A stretch of DNA of 64,000 bases from the NCBI GenBank assembly GCA_009823395.1, contig CM020502.1, positions 26,910,944-26,974,943 of the forward strand. The letters run 5' to 3'. The notes beneath the pieces were generated by a model, which was not told the origin of the DNA, did not search any database, and was given only the letters and a program-made list of their open reading frames with translations. The DNA comes from Thamnaconus septentrionalis. Taxonomy: Eukaryota; Chordata; Actinopteri; Tetraodontiformes; Monacanthidae. A program made the position numbers and the translations under genes. This document shows positions 29,242 to 50,710 of this stretch, piece after piece (within the stretch, counting starts at the first letter, position 1; every line of letters starts with the position of its first letter).

Positions 29242-29833
29242 TTGCAGCCTGCAAAGGTCTAAAAAGTAAAACTGACTACTAGGTGTCAGACTGTATTTTT
29301 GCAACGCTACACTTTTCCAGTCACTCAGTTTGCTTCAAGTATTGGCAGCTTTGCGCCTTTTCTGAGTGCCTTATGTCCAAACACGTCTTGCTATATTTAA
29401 ACCAGTCCAACCGTCTTCTAAATTAATTTAAAACTTGGCTGCATTTGTGAGACGACCTCTGCTAATTTGTCACGTTACCATATAGGACAAAGTGATTATC
29501 ACTAATTCAGCTTGTTGGCTCGACTAAATTGTTTGTAGCTGAAGTACATGGCACGTGAAGACAAGTAGAGTTATCAAGTCTGTAAAATGAGCAGTAACGA
29601 ACACACTTTGTCTTATATGGCAACATGAAATAACGCAGCAAGCACCTGTGACTGGGATTATTTCCCTGAAAATCAGTATTGGCTTTGTTTCTTGACGTGG
29701 CTAACAGTAACGTGTCTGCCAACAGCTGTTGTTATGCAATGTAAAGTCAACTGCCATGAATGTCACTGTGTCATCTGTCCAAAAAAGAAGAAAACAAAGA
29801 CCCCGACTACTTCAACAGGTGTAATTTGTTGTT

Positions 29834-29839
29834 TTTATT
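29834..29839 (-). terminator. ppfibp1: AATAAA poly(A) signal for ppfibp1
   Basis: Plus-strand TTTATT reads AATAAA on the minus strand, 248 bp after the ppfibp1 stop. A weaker ATTAAA lies at 30019-30024. Confidence 0.5.
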
Positions 29840-30036
29840 GTCAGACATGTAAAGGCAGCAATGCTTTGTTTTTCTTAGGATGCTGGACTGCACTACCAGA
29901 AGTGTCCTCAGTGTCAAAGGTGTCAGTGGGGTTTGTTCACACGTCCTCTTGTTGGCAGGAGGGGGAGGGGAGGGTGGTGCTGTTGTGGAAGGATGGGGAG
30001 AGAACTGTTCAATCGTGCTTTAATTAATTACACAGT

Positions 30037-30042
30037 AATAAA
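30037..30042 (+). terminator. cyb5r3: AATAAA poly(A) signal for the cytochrome b5 reductase gene
   Basis: This is the only canonical signal between the stop codon and the opposing gene, 796 bp after the stop. Confidence 0.5.
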
Positions 30043-30086
30043 AGATACAGAATTGAACTCACCTTACAAAAGTGTTGTTCTGCTCC

Positions 30087-40225
<10,139 letters not shown>

Positions 40226-41456
40226 CCTGTCCCACCTCGACGGCTCTGAAATGAGAGAGAACCAGCATCAGTTCCAGCAGGAGGCTGCAAACACAGGGCT
40301 CAGTGCGCTGCTTCCTGGACAACTGCAGAGCGGTTTGTTTGTTTTTTTGGTGCAAAGTTGAATCCAAGATGGGCGAAAGAGAAATAAAAAGGGTGCAGTG
40401 ATTGTTCAGTTGGAAAGTTGGGGCACTTTAATAATCCCTGAAAACGTGGAAAAACCAAAGGCGCACTTTTTAACGGCGGCGAGAGGAAAACCAAAGTGGC
40501 AGATTGCAGCTTCAGAAGAACCACTAATCAGGTCGACGGTGGGCTGCCAGTGATGACGACACCGCCTGAGCACTCGCGCTCAGCCTGGCAGGGATCCGCC
40601 GGTCCGACCAGGATCAAACAACAGTCGAGTACAAAGACGCTGCCGCTCAACAAAAGCAACACGCAATGAAAGAATAAAAGCTCCACATCTCATATTTTCC
40701 ATGAAAAAGCAAAAGACAAACAAACCTCACAGAATTGTGTTTCGGCTAAAAAAAAAAAAAATGAACTCCTGAAAGCTGTAAACAGTCACAGGACACCGAC
40801 GTGCTTCTGCACGAGGCCTCAGTAGAAAAAGCAAAGAGCGCCTGAGTGTCATTATATTTTCATAACAGACTAATTGACTTGTGGTTGTGCGTCGCTGCGT
40901 CACATTCACTCTCAGACACACAACAGGCTCGTCTCCGACTCTCTTCCCAGCCTCATGCATTTCCGGCACCGGGGGGGCGGGGGGGGTGAACTAAGGTGGG
41001 AGGATGGAGGGGAGGGAGGAGAGGAGGGGGGGATCACGGGGGCTGCTGGGCCGCCTCCCATCTGGAATAATGGCAGCATTCTCCTCCCAGGGGTCCCAGG
41101 CCCTGGAAGCGTCGGCATGCTCGGCATCCCAGGCCTCCACGGCGGCAGCGGGAGTCGGCCGAGTCGACCGGCATCTCAAACACTGATCACATGTCCGCCC
41201 GCCGCTTATCACTTCAAAATAATGAGATTTCAGGAGAGGAGGGCCGCGATGGTGCAAAACAAAAAAATAAAACAGAGGCTGGTCTTGTCTTCCAGCGGAG
41301 GAGTGGGGGAGTCGGGGTGGGGGAGGGGGGTTGACTTCCTCCCACTCTGGGGGTCACACAGCGGCAGCCAGCAGGACCAAAAACATGGGCATTAACTGCA
41401 TAATTAAAGCTGTATTATGATTAGAAGCAGGGCCTCAGTTGTCAACACAAGGGGCC

Positions 41457-41491
<35 letters not shown>

Positions 41492-41694
41492 CGCGTAGTG
41501 GAAAAACTCCCACAACGACTGAATGACTCTCCATGCTGCGCTCACAGACTCGTACAGTTATTAAGTACTGCATGCTGTTCTCTTGCAGTCGACTTGGTCT
41601 TTTCACTGAGAGGTTAATGACGCTTGTACACTGTATTCAAGTGATGTACAAACAGTGTTTCTGACGTCTGCAACATCATTGTGCATTGTATGTA

Positions 41695-42061
41695 CACTAC
41701 CAGTCTAAAGTTTGGACACACCTTCTTGTGCATTTTTTTTTTTTTAATCTTTACAACTTTCTACACTGAAGATAGATACTGCAGACATCAAATGTATGAG
41801 CAAGATATATGTCATTATGCAGCAAAGAAAAACAAGTTACAAAACTCTAAATATGCGTTTCATGAGAGGTGGCTGTTTTGAAGAATTTAAATATAAAACG
41901 TGTTTGAGTTATTTGACACTTTTATTGTTTCCTACATAATTCCATGTGTGTTCAGACGTAGTTTTGATGCCTTCAGTGAGAAACTGCAATGTCAATAGTC
42001 ATGAGAATGAAAGAAAAGACATTCAAATCATCAGGTGGGTCCACACTTTTGACTGGTAGTG
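41695..42061. mobile_element. Tc1/mariner-type element, internally deleted
   Basis: The left end CACTACCAGTCTAAAGTTTG and the inverted right end (CTTTTGACTGGTAGTG) are the terminal repeats of a widespread fish Tc1-like family. It is flanked by TA. Only 367 bp remain and no transposase can be read. Confidence 0.85.
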
Positions 42062-42740
42062 TGTGTATGTATGTTTATATGTTGCTGTAATGTTGTATAT
42101 AAGCTATGTGCACCCAGGCAGATTGGCGACCCCAGCATGCAGAAGCTAATGGGGGATCTGAATAGAGAAATAAAGAAACGAACCGCCACACAAAGGCTCC
42201 TGTCAAACAGCAAACTGGCCAAAAATGCAAAAATCTCCGTGAACCTGCTGGAAAACGCCTCAGACTGCGGCCGACACTCTCCAGCGACCTGTTTGTTTTT
42301 TCCCCCGCAGGTATTTTCCAGTGTGTCGGGGAAACGGCAGGGCGGAGAGGGGGGACGTATTTGGTCAGCTGGTCGCTTCAGCGCTGAAGACAGCATTCCA
42401 AAACAAAGGGGACAGGAGAGTCCAAAACATTTCCTCTGGCGGGGCTGAGAGCAGGTGGCACCAGGAGAGTCACCAGCGTGCAAGTGCCGCTGAGCTGTCC
42501 TGTAAATGTCAGCGAGGACATGTGGAGGATCCAGATGTTCAGTCATCAGCAGCTGGATTAGAAAACTGGTTTTGATCATTGACTCAAGGTCAGAATGGGG
42601 GAAAACATTTTTTACTGCTTTAATTCATCAGTTCTGATTAAAAACAGATTTTCTTTTGGACTGCTGATTGAGGGAAAAACATATGAAGGCCAAAGAGTGT
42701 CCTGACATTTCCAAAGTGTGGAAGGTGATGAAGACACAGT

Positions 42741-43092
42741 AGCTGTGTTTCCATGACCCCAAGAATTGCGCGAAATCTGAATATAGCAATAGAAAACTGG
42801 TTGTGGAAACACCTCAACTCCGAAAGAAATGCTCAAATATGGCAAAAAGGTTTTGATGCTCTCATGAGGTGGTTTTTCACACGTATCCGTATTGAGGTAT
42901 ATCGCAAAAGTGTCATGGAAACACTTTTTTCGCATTTACACGTCAGCGGACCTGATGCACGGGGTCACGTGACCAGTTCACTTCAAGTGAAAACGGCGCG
43001 TTACGTTTGGACGGAGGAGGAGACGTAATAATCGATATCGGAAATATCGGAAATATCGCTTTTATTTTGCCAAAAACTGTCATGGAAACGCA
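42741..43092 (+). mobile_element. Inverted-repeat element, family B copy 3
   Basis: Ends are CTGTGTTTCCATGACCCC and CTGTCATGGAAACGCAAC. The interior shares GTGGAAACACCTCAACTCCG and ATGGAAACACTTTTTTCGC with copy 2. Non-coding. Confidence 0.8.
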
Positions 43093-43812
43093 ACTAGTGT
43101 GGGACCTCTAAAATAAGACCTTCTGCTAGTTTGTGTTCTAGCAGGTCGTCCATGAAGAATTTTCCGGGGGGGAGGAGACCACCGGTCCGGGGTCCAGTCC
43201 AGTGATTGATGACACCCCAGCGGAGGAGTGAGGACCACTCACATTCCTCAGCAGGTTAACACCCCTCTCACCCTCCTTCAAAAAAACTAAACAAAACTAA
43301 AAATCCTGACGCCTAGTACCGTCATCGCCGCTGACCTCTGACCCTTCCTCCCTCCGCTGCCGGAGACAAATTCATCATCAAGCTGCACGACTAATGACAG
43401 ATCGTATGACTCAAAAAACACTGACAGAAAAAAAAACAAAAACAACAAACAAACAAGTCAGGAGCACGTCCTGGAAACACATCCAGCAAAAAAGACACAA
43501 GTGCAACAAAATGCACCAGTTAGATTTGATTGAAATAGGAAAGTCATAATAATAATAATGCAAAAAAAATGATTCAGTATTTCAAAAAAAAAAAATCATA
43601 TTCTCAAACTGAAATGTGACACAACTGCTGCAATAATGGGCAGAATAAAGCCACAACACTTCTCCACTACTGCACACAGACGCTTCAGTCTGAGTCTTTA
43701 AGGTGGTTTTAACATGAACCAGATGGAGGGGAAGGCGGGGGTGGGGTCGGGGGCACATCTGAAAGAAAAATAGGACTGCGATTACTTGACCCGATGTGAG
43801 TGGTCGGGCTCT

Positions 43813-43813
<1 letters not shown>

Positions 43814-43883
<70 letters not shown>
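43814..43883. repeat. CA microsatellite, about 35 units
   Basis: Uninterrupted AC/CA repeat in the inferred ppfibp1 5' intron. Confidence 0.95.
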
Positions 43884-43887
<4 letters not shown>

Positions 43888-46391
43888 AAAATAACGTTTT
43901 GTTCCGACAGCAGAGGAGCAGCTGCGACACATGAGGATTTCAGAAGTGGAGCGCCTCAGACTTCTAGTAGCATCTGCAGCATTAGCTCAGTGAGCTGCGG
44001 CTCAACCCGGTAGCAGCCAGTCAGGGTGTTTGAAATTAAAAGTAAGGCGGCGCAGCAGCAGTTTGTGCATAGCTAGCCACTGGTTAGCACTGAATAAATA
44101 TCACTATTCATGCTTAGAACAAGAGTAATGTCTGACTGAAAATGCAAAGCCAAGGGTGTGCCAAAAAACTCAACCAACCCTTTGTGATGTCACAAAGACC
44201 ACTGACACTCCCACTCTCATACCCTATCCGGCTATATGCTGGCTCCGCCCCCTGAGGCTGCCTTGTTTTCTTTTTTGTCCAGCGGAAAGTCCAGACAGAG
44301 CGTTCCAGTTCCGGCAGGAGGCTACAAACAGAGGGCTAAATGAGTAGAATGTGAGACTTTTTTAGTGACTCGACGATTGAACGGGGCACTTCAGCTGTTC
44401 ACTATATCAGATCCAGGAGACAAACTAATAAAAACTAATCAAACCAAGGCAGGAGGTAGTTTTTCCAACAGATAATAGACATAAAAACATACTAGTTGTG
44501 GCTGCAGGTTAGCATGGAACTAAATCATGACATGATCGTACGGAAGTCGATCCCACATGAAACCCAAACACCGGCCAGGCCTTTTGTTTGCACTTCCCTT
44601 TAACAGACGCTGCTGGACTTTTAGCCCGAGGTCATGTGACGAAAAAAATAAAAATAAAAAAAAACATAAAAAAAAAACAACCCACCCAAAAAATCACAAC
44701 GCAGAACTTTTAACGGGTGCATCATTTGTGCACAAACAAGTCTTTGTCCCTCAACCACTCACATGACAGCACTGATCCAACTGCACCATAGTTCCCGAAA
44801 AAAGAAAAAGAAATACAACAGTGGAGGGTGAAGGGCAGCCAAGAAAAACCGTCTTCTTATTACCTCTGCTTGCACAACCTGAGCGGCAAAGTCTTATTTA
44901 GGGCATAATATCACAGAGGCTGCTCTGAATTTGGAAGGAAAAAAAGGAAAAGGAAAAAAAAAGGAGGGGGAGGCATCCCCGCACTCAGGAAGACCGTCAG
45001 CGGCTCCTGTCAGGAAACACTTCCTGTCACATTCTGAAAAAGGGATTCTTCTCTTTAGCAGAAACAGCAACTTCCTCCCCGCTTGGAATTAAAGAAAAAA
45101 AAGAAAACTCCAACAGCGACTGCACGCACAGCTCACGTCCACCAGAATCTAACTTGCCTCAGTTAATCACGTTCCTGCCAAACAGAGACCTCAGATTAGA
45201 TTTACACTAGAAATCAATCTGAGCGGCGCTGAAAACATTCCGATCATCTAAAGCAACACAACAACCCCCTGGTTTTAGAAAGCGACACGCAAAGAATGCT
45301 GGGAATTCCAGATGCTGATTGGCATTTTGAAAGTTTCCCACGATTGATGGATATGAGCTCAAATGTGCTGCAAAGCTGCAAACGAGGAAGCGACAGTGGA
45401 GCCATCTGTACCACAACAACAACAACAACAACAACACCGCTGCAGGAGGTCAGAGGTGTAAAAATGCAGACAGTGTGCGGCGGTGCATCAATTAGCCACA
45501 GCAGAGTGGAAGGATTAAGGCCATGAAGTCAGTGGAGGGAAACAGTGAAAATCCTTTGTTATGCTTTTGGTCGTGATTTGAGGAGGCGCAGCCAAGAAGC
45601 CTCGGGAGAAGCTGCGACTGCTGCAGAGCTTCACCCAAACAAAGGCTCCAGCGGTGTGGGACAGCAAGGAGCAGCCAGCAGTGAGCCGCGACAGGAGCCG
45701 AGCAGCCAGCAGTGAGTCTGGACAGCCGCTGCACTGACTTATGACTTGGATTGCACTTTTATGGCCATGTGATGTGATGACTGGCCCGGGTTAGAATGCA
45801 TGGAGGAGGAGGAGAGAAAAAAGGGTGAAGGGGCATAAATCACCTTCAGCTGAAAACTACAAATTCATGGAGGGGGTGGGGGGGATAGCTTTCACTCGTA
45901 TCATTTGAGCTGCTTTTGACATAAATCAGTGTTGTTGACATGCCTTTCTATCTTCAGCTGAAACAGTTTTATATAAATCCATGCAGAAATTAAACAATAA
46001 AATGATTAAAACACTAAAAGCACCAGTTTATTTGTCTTTATGAAGCCGAAGCACAAACTACAAACATTTTTAGTCTTTCTACCATTTACCAACCGATGCC
46101 AGTGAGAATTAAAACCAGCACAGCACCTGGTCCGTTAGACTGGACTTCTGATTGCGAAGCAACAGATTTTATTTTTAACGAACCAAATGAGGGAGCAACA
46201 ACACTTAAAGACACTCTGGACAACACAAGCGCGGAAAATATATATCTATATATATATAGATATATATTTAGATATACGAGTAATTGTTGTGACTTTGGAC
46301 AGAATGGGAATCTTAAATCAAGCCAACGAGTTACCAGCCGACTCTGACAGTCCAACCGACAGCAGGGTAAAAACTTTGAAGTCAAACTTAC

Positions 46392-46570
46392 ATTTTTCTT
46401 TCGGCGCTGTCGGATGTTCGGGTTCCTCCGTCTCCACCGGGCGGTATCTCCGAGCTGTCAGGCCGCCTTTCACACCACTTTCATGCCTTCAGGTCGCCCC
46501 TCCGACTGGCTTTCTGTCGGCGTCCGACTTGTCCCCCCCCCCCGAGAACTCAATTCAACTTTGTTTTCAA
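46392..46570 (-). other. ppfibp1: Probable non-coding first exon of ppfibp1
   Basis: On the minus strand a GC-rich stretch ends in a perfect donor, AAAAAT|GTAAGT (exon edge 46392). The 5' edge is not known and is set near the promoter sites. It contains one short upstream frame, ATG to TGA (46484-46470, five codons including the stop). Assignment to ppfibp1 rests on strand, position and the 5' UTR acceptor at 40245. Confidence 0.45.
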
Positions 46571-46571
46571 G

Positions 46572-46600
46572 CGGTAACGACGTCACCGGAAGTGGGGCAT
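46572..46600 (-). promoter_or_regulatory. ppfibp1: ETS/CRE promoter elements, probable ppfibp1 promoter
   Basis: GACGTCA (46579-46585) abuts ACCGGAAGTG (46585-46594), an ETS/GABP site. The same pair, in looser spacing, occurs in the cytochrome b5 reductase promoter. The surroundings (46400-46600) are CpG-rich compared with the flanks. No TATA box was seen. Confidence 0.5.
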
Positions 46601-47593
46601 TCAAAATAAAGTCTTGCTAGCGGCTACGTTTTCTTCTTTTTTGTGTGTTAATTACAGCAGTGTATAATTTTTACTATTATACTTTTATATTTTACTGCAC
46701 AACCAGTAAATATGAGTTTGAATGAAACATCCTTCATTTTTCATGAAAAATAAAGGAAAATTGAAGGGGTTGTCTTCCGGATTGTGCGATCAAATATCAA
46801 GGTTTTTCTGTATGGGTTGTGCGAGCAACTACAACTAACAATAACAATGAAAACAAAAGGTGCCGCGAATTTAAATCAAACGGAAACTGGGGTCAAAGTC
46901 CCTGAAATTCATGTACTGGTATTAATACACAAAGAAAAGTAGCAAAATTGACCAGGATAAATATCATCCTGAGCCTGTAACGATCAGAAGCCACATCTTA
47001 TCTGACTGGCAGGTAATTTACTCAAGCAAAAATAATGATAACATAAAAATAAATCTTACAATCTGTATTCAAATTACCTAAAGACACGTGTGTTTTCATA
47101 TTGTATTTATTATATTATATATAATAGTTCCACTTCAGATCTGCTGCCTAAAAATTGTCACATGACGCTTTTTAGAAGCTGCGAGCCACAGGAATTATTA
47201 TCACAACATGGAACGGTGTGACCAGCAGGGGGAGCAGGAGGTGTTTCCTAGGCGTTCTCCTCGACGTGATATAACTGCGAGAACCTGATGAGAACATGAA
47301 GTCTGAGGAGCAGGACCAATCACATGATAGTCCCACCACTTATGGTGTTTTAGCTGAATGATAAAACAAAAGGCTTTACATTATAAGATGTAAAGAATCC
47401 TATTTCATTCCTTTGTTAGAGGAAACATTTTGCTTTGACATTTTGCGTCTCTGTGAAAAACTGCATCGTTTGAATGAAAAGGTGCTTTATGCATAAATTC
47501 GCTTCACCTAGAGTAATAGAAAAAAAGAGACATAAAGCTGCAGACCCCAGGGCCACTCTGCCTTGTGCAACCACATAAATTACGCCTGACTTT

Positions 47594-47649
<56 letters not shown>

Positions 47650-48780
47650 AAGACACACATAGACACACACACACACACACATACACACAAACACACTCAG
47701 CCTCCTGCAGCAACAGCAGCCTCTCTGGACTCAGAAACCCTCCTCGCCATGTAGCAACACGGCAATAAATGTCCATAAGCACTTTTCACAGCGGGACTTC
47801 TAGCAGTCCAGCACTCACTCTTCACTCCCTGTCAGAAACCTGAACAAAAACATACAGTCTTCAACACTATTGGGTAAATTGGGGCAACAGAGAGGGTCAA
47901 ACTCTGCTGCCCCATGGGAGCATTTATGGATCTGTGCCCACAGCCTGCAACCATCCAGGATGGATGTAATCAAACCATGGCAACGGTTTTTTTTTCTTTT
48001 TTCTTTTTTTAAAGACATTTATTGTAAAATAAAGCTACTAAAAAGCTCTGCGTCTGGTACAGGTACTGTTCTGGCTCTGCCAAGTACCTTCCAGCAGTGT
48101 ATTTGATTGCAAGGGAACCCTTCAGAGAGCAGCCTGGTGATCAGTACTCGATTATAATACCACTTCGAAGCATTCTTTTTTCTCTGAAAGCCTGACCCCA
48201 CCAGCAGCAATTATTCTGTTTTCCCCGCCAATCATGAGTCAGAACGTGGGCAAAACGTGTACAGAAAAATCCTGCAGTGTTTTCCCGGGCTTCACCGCTG
48301 GTAAATCATCCAAAGTGTCTGGTAATCACAGGGGGGGATAAAAAATGAAATCTTATTAGTTTTCCCTCTTTTTTTCACCGCTCTGGGCGACTTACTGCTG
48401 AATAAATGTCACGTCTGCAGATTAGTGCTCACGGCACTGCCACAGGTTTTGCTGAGAACAAACAGCAGAGGAGAGAGGTTTGTTTGTGGCCGTTCTCAGG
48501 AAGAGGAGGAGGGTGAGGAGTGGGAGGAGGAGGAGAATGAGGAGGAGGAAGAAAGTCTAACAACATGCAAAAAAAAATAACAAGGGTTTTACAAGGACAC
48601 GCAGTAAAAATCCAAATATCAACCCGTTCATAATTGTCTCCTGGCTGTGGGCTGGAGCTCTCTGCTCTTTCCCTGCGCCGCCTTATTACTTCCACTTCAG
48701 AGGGCTTTGTTTCTCTCCAGGGATAAAATTGAAAGGTATTACATCAACTTATGCTGTCCGAACAAAACAAAAAATAAGAA
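46600..48780. other. Intergenic, no gene seen
   Basis: AT-rich sequence with an AT repeat (47594-47647) running into a CA repeat (about 47654-47696) and a GGA-rich run (48498-48555). No coding frame could be supported. Confidence 0.6.
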
Positions 48781-49110
48781 CAACACAATAGTGTCAACGC
48801 TAACAATCTTTCTCTCTCTACCTAAACACATTGGTGACTTTACTGGCCTACCCACCTTCAAATCCCATCTCAAAACCCTCCTTTTGAGAACTGCTTTTAA
48901 CATTTGATTAGTTGTCCTGTGTTGCCTGTCCTGTTATGCTTACACTTCAGCGTCTTCAATTTCTTTAAGATTTGTTTGATTTCTTGTAATTTTATGTACC
49001 CCTGCATTTTGATTTACTTGTAGTTTTGTATGTACTAATTTTATTTTTTTAAATTCCCCCAAAGTGTCTTTGAGTTTTCTGTAAAGGTCTTTACAAATAA
49101 AAGGTCATAA
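48780..49110 (+). mobile_element. LINE 3' end remnant
   Basis: A decayed frame ends PTFKSHLKTLLLRTAFNI and stop (48905-48907). It is followed by a CTTTGAGTTTTCTGTAAAGG and ACAAATAAA tail. This is the usual C-terminus and 3' end of a fish non-LTR retrotransposon. The 5' part is lost. Confidence 0.65.
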
Positions 49111-49830
49111 AAGGTATTATTTGATTAAATTAAATTAATCAATCATAAATTGCATTTGCATTGGTTTCTTAGGCCAAGCCAATTAGCTTTTGCAAAAGAC
49201 AATACCTCCTATTGTGGTGGAAGGAGCCGGTGTGAACCTACAGAGGAAGGAGGCCATGAGGTCACGTTCCATCGTGAAAACCTGTCAAACATCTTACACG
49301 TCGTGACTCACCTGACAGCGCGATAATTAACGAGAGGAGGGCCACGACGGCCGCTAATGTGGTGGCGAAAGCTTTTCTTCACCCCCTCCTCCATTACGAC
49401 GTCTCATCACCCGTCATTATCGATCTGCGAACCCCCGAATGAAACAATAGGGGCGAATTAGCCCCGGCTCACGTTTGTGCGACAAAGTCGTGTGGGCTTT
49501 TGCACGACTAATTTCATGCGACGTCCAATTTGCACGCCGCCGGCAGACACAAACGGCGGAGACCCACTTCTGCCACGAGTTTCTGCGAAACTTCTCCGTC
49601 GTCACTCGCACAGGACCACAGCGAGGAACCCGCCGTAAATAGCCGCTTCCATTAGTCGCCGAGAACCTCCTGACATCCCATAATTATCCCCCTGACTGCC
49701 AGGATGCTAATGGCCCGTGACACTGTGGAGTCGGACGGCTGACTGAGCAGTGACTGAAGGTTTCAGGTCATCAATCAGCAGTGATCAGGTAGAGGAGATC
49801 GATGAGTCAGAGGGAGAAAAAAGAACAGCT
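49110..49830. other. Intergenic, no gene seen; balanced composition
   Basis: 49320-49700 is free of simple repeats, has CpGs and several homeodomain-like ATTA sites (GATAATTAACG, CCATTAC, GTCATTATCGA). It could be a conserved enhancer. Conservation cannot be judged from the sequence alone. Confidence 0.3.
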
Positions 49831-49832
49831 TT

Positions 49833-50428
49833 GCTGTGTCTCAAATCGGGGTCTGCACCCTTCAAACCGAGTGTCCTCCGTCTGAAGGAAGCGTTCTTCG
49901 AGGACCAAGCCTAGAAGGACGGACCAAACGGCCTCCCCGCTAACCACCTGGGACGGTCTAGCCTTCGGCGTATTTCCTTGTTGCGTCACCGCCGTTCTCT
50001 CCTGCTGGCCAAGCCCGGAAGTGACGTTTTCATAGCATCAAGCTAACCATTGGTTTGTCATCTAACGATGGCGTTGGAAGTTCAAATAAATAAAAATCCA
50101 ATGTAAAAACTGAATATTTTATGTGAAATTTAATACTTAAATTTATACGAAGTGTTTTTGCCAGTACATGACGCTAATTTCAGCTGACTTCCCATGATCC
50201 CACGATGCTTTGCAGCAGCACGCAAAGCATCATGGGATACATAAGTACGCGAAGGATAGTAGCGGTGCAGCCTTGGAAATCGGCTAAAACGAGGGCGCAT
50301 TCCAAGTACGCATTTTGAGCGTCCTAAGGACTTTTGGGAATTGGGACACGCCTTCGCGCAGTGCTGTGACGCAACTTCCTTTCAAAATGCGTACTTCAAG
50401 GATGCAGACCCTGAATTGAGACACAGCA
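49833..50428. mobile_element. Fold-back element with about 30-bp inverted ends
   Basis: GCTGTGTCTCAAATCGGGGT and the inverted ACCCTGAATTGAGACACAGC bound 596 bp without coding capacity. A second inner palindrome around 50186-50240 pairs CCCATGATCCCACGATGCTT with its complement. The TGTGTCTCAA ends resemble non-autonomous hAT elements. No clear 8-bp target duplication was found. Confidence 0.7.
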
Positions 50429-50654
50429 CTTGTGTCTGTTTGGCGATAGTTCACAAATGTTGTCGGACCATCGTCTAGATATTGGCAGTTTTTACAATAT
50501 TTCAAGAATTTCACACCGATAACACATAAAAAGCACAACTAGGCCAATCGGCGTTGGTGGAAAAGAAAGAGGTGGAGCTGCAGCCAAGGCTTAGTTTGGG
50601 GGCAGAAAGATGGAGATTATAAAAGACATGACGACAATCTCAGCAGATGTTATT

Positions 50655-50710
50655 TTGAAGACCAAAATCAGAATTACTTTATTCATCCCCAAACGAAAAG
50701 TTATTTTTTG
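50655..50710 (-). mobile_element. LINE 3' tail remnant
   Basis: AAAATCAGAATTACTTTATT followed by CATCCCCAAACG is the reverse complement of a common fish LINE 3' end. Very short, no coding part. Confidence 0.5.

Larger units (their letters stand above)
29242..30060 (+). other. cyb5r3: 3' UTR of the cytochrome b5 reductase gene, overlapping ppfibp1 3' UTR
   Basis: The only AATAAA on the plus strand after the stop is at 30037-30042. The mRNA is therefore expected to end near 30060, less than 30 bp before the ppfibp1 stop codon on the other strand. Confidence 0.55.
40246..46391. other. Inferred 5' intron of ppfibp1
   Basis: 6.1 kb between the start-codon exon and the proposed non-coding exon. 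It holds a Tc1-like remnant (41695-42061), a family B element (42741-43092), a GT repeat (about 41459-41486), a long CA repeat (43814-43883) and T- or A-rich blocks. No coding exon was seen, and further non-coding exons cannot be excluded. Confidence 0.5.

Noticed and set aside
40276..44340. Similar 30-bp strings at 40276 and 44307 (GTTCCAGCAGGAGGCTGCAA type)
   Set aside because: A short shared string with no defined ends. It may be a fragment of a dispersed repeat, but not enough to define one.
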